DNA of 64,000 nucleotides from Sharpea porci (lineage in GTDB: Bacteria > Bacillota_I > Bacilli_A > Erysipelotrichales > Coprobacillaceae). The DNA is taken from NCBI RefSeq assembly GCF_009695655.1, contig NZ_VUNM01000002.1, forward strand, positions 62,001 to 126,000. The letters are read 5' to 3'. The notes beneath the pieces were generated by a model. The model was not told where the DNA came from. It searched no databases and saw only the letters and a program-made list of their open reading frames with translations. A program made the translations under genes and the position numbers. Of this stretch, positions 62,459 to 64,000 are shown piece after piece (within the stretch, counting starts at the first letter, position 1; every line of letters starts with the position of its first letter).

Positions 62459-62755
62459 CTAGTCTTCCTGTTTTTTTTCTTCTTCTTCTTCTTCGCTGTC
62501 CATTTCAGCAAGCTTTGCCTTTAAAGCTTCTCTTTCTTCTTTAGAAAGTTTTTCAACACGATTCAACATCGCATCACTTACCTTATTGCTTGCTTTGCGC
62601 TTAAGCTCTTCATTGAGGACTTTTCCCTGATCAACAGTGATTTCACCTTTCTTAACAAGATCATCAATAATATCTTTTGATTTTTCTGCAGTTGTAGCAG
62701 CTGCACCAATACCCAATAATAACAACTTCTTTACATTTTCAGTTAAATGATCCAT
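62459..62755 (-). CDS. phasin-like small helical protein
   Basis: A 98-residue, mostly helical protein. An N-terminal amphipathic or membrane-seeking stretch (VKKLLLLGIGAAATTAEKSK) is followed by DIIDDLVKKGEITVDQGKVL, a lysine- and glutamate-rich coil, and a very acidic tail of consecutive Glu residues. The pattern resembles the polyhydroxyalkanoate-synthesis regulator (PhaF/phasin-like) family often placed before UbiB-like genes in Firmicutes. ATG 62755 is preferred since AAGGAG lies 10 bases away; the GTG at 62764 touches it. It forms an operon with the kinase. Function unknown. Confidence 0.75.
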   Translation of the reverse strand: MDHLTENVKKLLLLGIGAAATTAEKSKDIIDDLVKKGEITVDQGKVLNEELKRKASNKVSDAMLNRVEKLSKEEREALKAKLAEMDSEEEEEEKKQED

Positions 62756-62956
62756 AAAATTCACGCTCCTTTTAATATCTATATTGTATCACACAACAAC
62801 ACTTATCAAAAGGATTCTGATTTGTTTAGTATAAGAAAAAGTTTTTAACTAGCCAAAGCAATGTGATGAGGTTAGCTTTAATGAATCATAGACTTTATAT
62901 AATCAATCAAATCAATCCTATTCTATCAATTGAAAAATACTCATAAAGGATATGAT

Positions 62957-62985
62957 TTGAAATAGAAATGAAACTCATATAAAAT
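62957..62985 (+). promoter_or_regulatory. promoter of the Crp/Fnr gene
   Basis: TTGAAA (62957-62962), 17-base spacer, TAAAAT (62980-62985), 18 bases before the start codon. Confidence 0.72.
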
Positions 62986-63003
62986 AAGGCTAAGGAGAGT
63001 TGT

Positions 63004-63645
63004 ATGAATATTGAATTACTTACAAAATTGCCTGTTTTTAAGGATATAGAAGCAAGAGAATTAGAAGACTTGCTAAAAAAAATAAGAAGTCGTGAAGCTT
63101 TCTTTGAAAGAGGGGAGCAGGTCTTTTCCCAAGGAGATATCATTCATGAGATTGGTGTTGTTTTAGCAGGGGAATTGAATGGAATTGGCGTAGATTTAGT
63201 TGGCCATGCGAATATTGTTGCTCATTTGAGTGCTCCGGATATTTTTGGTGAGGCTTATGCCAATATGCGTGAACCAATGCTTATTAGTATCGTAGCACAG
63301 ACACCGGCTCATATTCTTTTTATCGATGTTGATGCGATGCGTAAAGTTAATCATGCTAAGCTAAATGAGAATATATTGATGCTTATTGCAATGAAAAACT
63401 TACAACTTTCACGTAAGATTTTAATGATAACTCCCAAAAGCATTAGCGAACGTATTCTTTCCTATCTCTCAACACAAGCGGCTTTGTGGCACAGTGATGA
63501 ATTTGATATCCCTTTTGACAGACAACAGCTTGCTGATTATCTATTAGTTGATCGCTCGGCTTTATCTCACAGCTTATCCGTATTAAAAAGGGATGGTATT
63601 ATTGATTATCACAAGAATCACTTTAAGGTGTTTGTGAGAGATTGA
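63004..63645 (+). CDS. Crp/Fnr-family transcriptional regulator
   Basis: Cyclic-nucleotide-binding-type fold (residues ~10-120: FFERGEQVFSQGDIIHEIGV, HLSAPDIFGEAY) and C-terminal winged helix (~150-213: FDRQQLADYLLVDRSALSHS). There are no Cys clusters for an Fe-S centre, so it is not an oxygen-sensing FNR; the PRTS-like cAMP contact is also absent. The effector is therefore unknown. It has 213 residues and a good AAGGAG site. The nearest gene downstream is murI, 46 bases away. Confidence 0.9.
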   Translation: MNIELLTKLPVFKDIEARELEDLLKKIRSREAFFERGEQVFSQGDIIHEIGVVLAGELNGIGVDLVGHANIVAHLSAPDIFGEAYANMREPMLISIVAQTPAHILFIDVDAMRKVNHAKLNENILMLIAMKNLQLSRKILMITPKSISERILSYLSTQAALWHSDEFDIPFDRQQLADYLLVDRSALSHSLSVLKRDGIIDYHKNHFKVFVRD

Positions 63646-63691
63646 TTTTATTGTTTAGTAAGACTAAGATGTGTTTGGAGGATTTGAAAAG

Positions 63692-64000
63692 ATGAAAAAA
63701 GATTTAAAAGGATATATAGGTGTATTTGATTCAGGACTTGGAGGTATTTCTGTTTTAAAGGAAATGGTTAAGCTCCTGCCTCATGAAAAGTTCTATTTCT
63801 ATGGTGATAGCGCCCGTGCTCCTTATGGTGAAAGAACACTTAAGGAAGTTCAGGATTATACTATGGAAACAATGAATAATATGGTTAATCATGGTGTCAA
63901 GGCTGTTGTTGTAGCTTGTAATACAGCAACAAGTGCAGCTATTGAAATGGTCAGAGATGTTTTTACTGATATTATCGTAATTGGGGTGGAACCAGCATTG
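63692..64000 (+). CDS. murI: glutamate racemase, N-terminal part (cut by window edge)
   Basis: Makes D-glutamate for peptidoglycan. The first 103 codons are present, starting at ATG 63692 with GGAGG ten bases upstream. The N-terminal motif is IGVFDSGLGGISVLKEMVK, with the catalytic first Cys in VVVACNTATSAAIE; FYFYGDSARAPYGER is also conserved. The C-terminal half with the second catalytic Cys is outside the window. Confidence 0.96.
   Translation, partial: MKKDLKGYIGVFDSGLGGISVLKEMVKLLPHEKFYFYGDSARAPYGERTLKEVQDYTMETMNNMVNHGVKAVVVACNTATSAAIEMVRDVFTDIIVIGVEPAL

Overview
The window is AT-rich chromosomal DNA from a low-GC Gram-positive bacterium. It has HrcA/CIRCE heat-shock control, YloU/FakA, a lactose-type PTS, ECF vitamin uptake, reverse rubrerythrin and tRNA genes with encoded CCA. 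These traits and the look of the proteins fit a fermentative gut anaerobe, most likely of the Erysipelotrichia (Kandleria, Sharpea, Catenibacterium and relatives). The genus is an inference. There is no rRNA, CRISPR array, prophage or insertion sequence.

1-14.9 kb: the 3' end of ruvB, comEA-comEC, two tandem YgjV-like membrane proteins behind a structured leader, a phospho-beta-glucosidase with a catabolite-type operator, a histidine phosphatase, holA, a one-chain L-serine dehydratase, hemW, and the hrcA-grpE-dnaK-dnaJ operon behind a strong promoter with two CIRCE operators. 14.9-18.1 kb: a HAD phosphatase, rpmB, and the yloU-fakA pair.

18.2-23.3 kb: a PocR/AraC regulator diverging from lacF-lacE-lacG and a beta-phosphoglucomutase-like HAD enzyme, a phospho-beta-galactoside uptake and cleavage unit. 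23.4-34.1 kb: YbaK deacylase, a cysteine desulfurase overlapping a TtcA-like tRNA thiolase, recG-plsX-rnc, murB, a DUF1275 membrane protein, pncB and tyrA.

34.2-38.6 kb: a ten-gene tRNA array and a second eight-gene array that repeats most of it almost exactly, with an orphan peptide-binding lipoprotein and an L,D-transpeptidase between them. 38.6-46.9 kb: a P-type ATPase overlapping a Cof phosphatase, citrate synthase, ilvE, nicotinamidase, a patatin-like lipase, and three identical tRNA-Gly genes.

46.9-64 kb: an AraC regulator; ahpC with a TrxR-like reductase carrying a C-terminal disulfide domain; a secreted DUF1002 protein; a pantothenate/CoA operon (ECF S-component, coaBC, coaX) behind a second candidate riboswitch; a CPBP protease; an AGCS symporter; a RpiR regulator divergent from a third phospho-GH1 enzyme; reverse rubrerythrin; a GH13 enzyme; a UbiB-like kinase with a phasin-like partner; a Crp/Fnr regulator; and the start of murI.

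Main themes are beta-glycoside use, NAD and CoA salvage, anaerobic peroxide defence and housekeeping. The two leaders, upstream of the YgjV pair and upstream of the pantothenate operon, are the best candidates for undescribed regulation.
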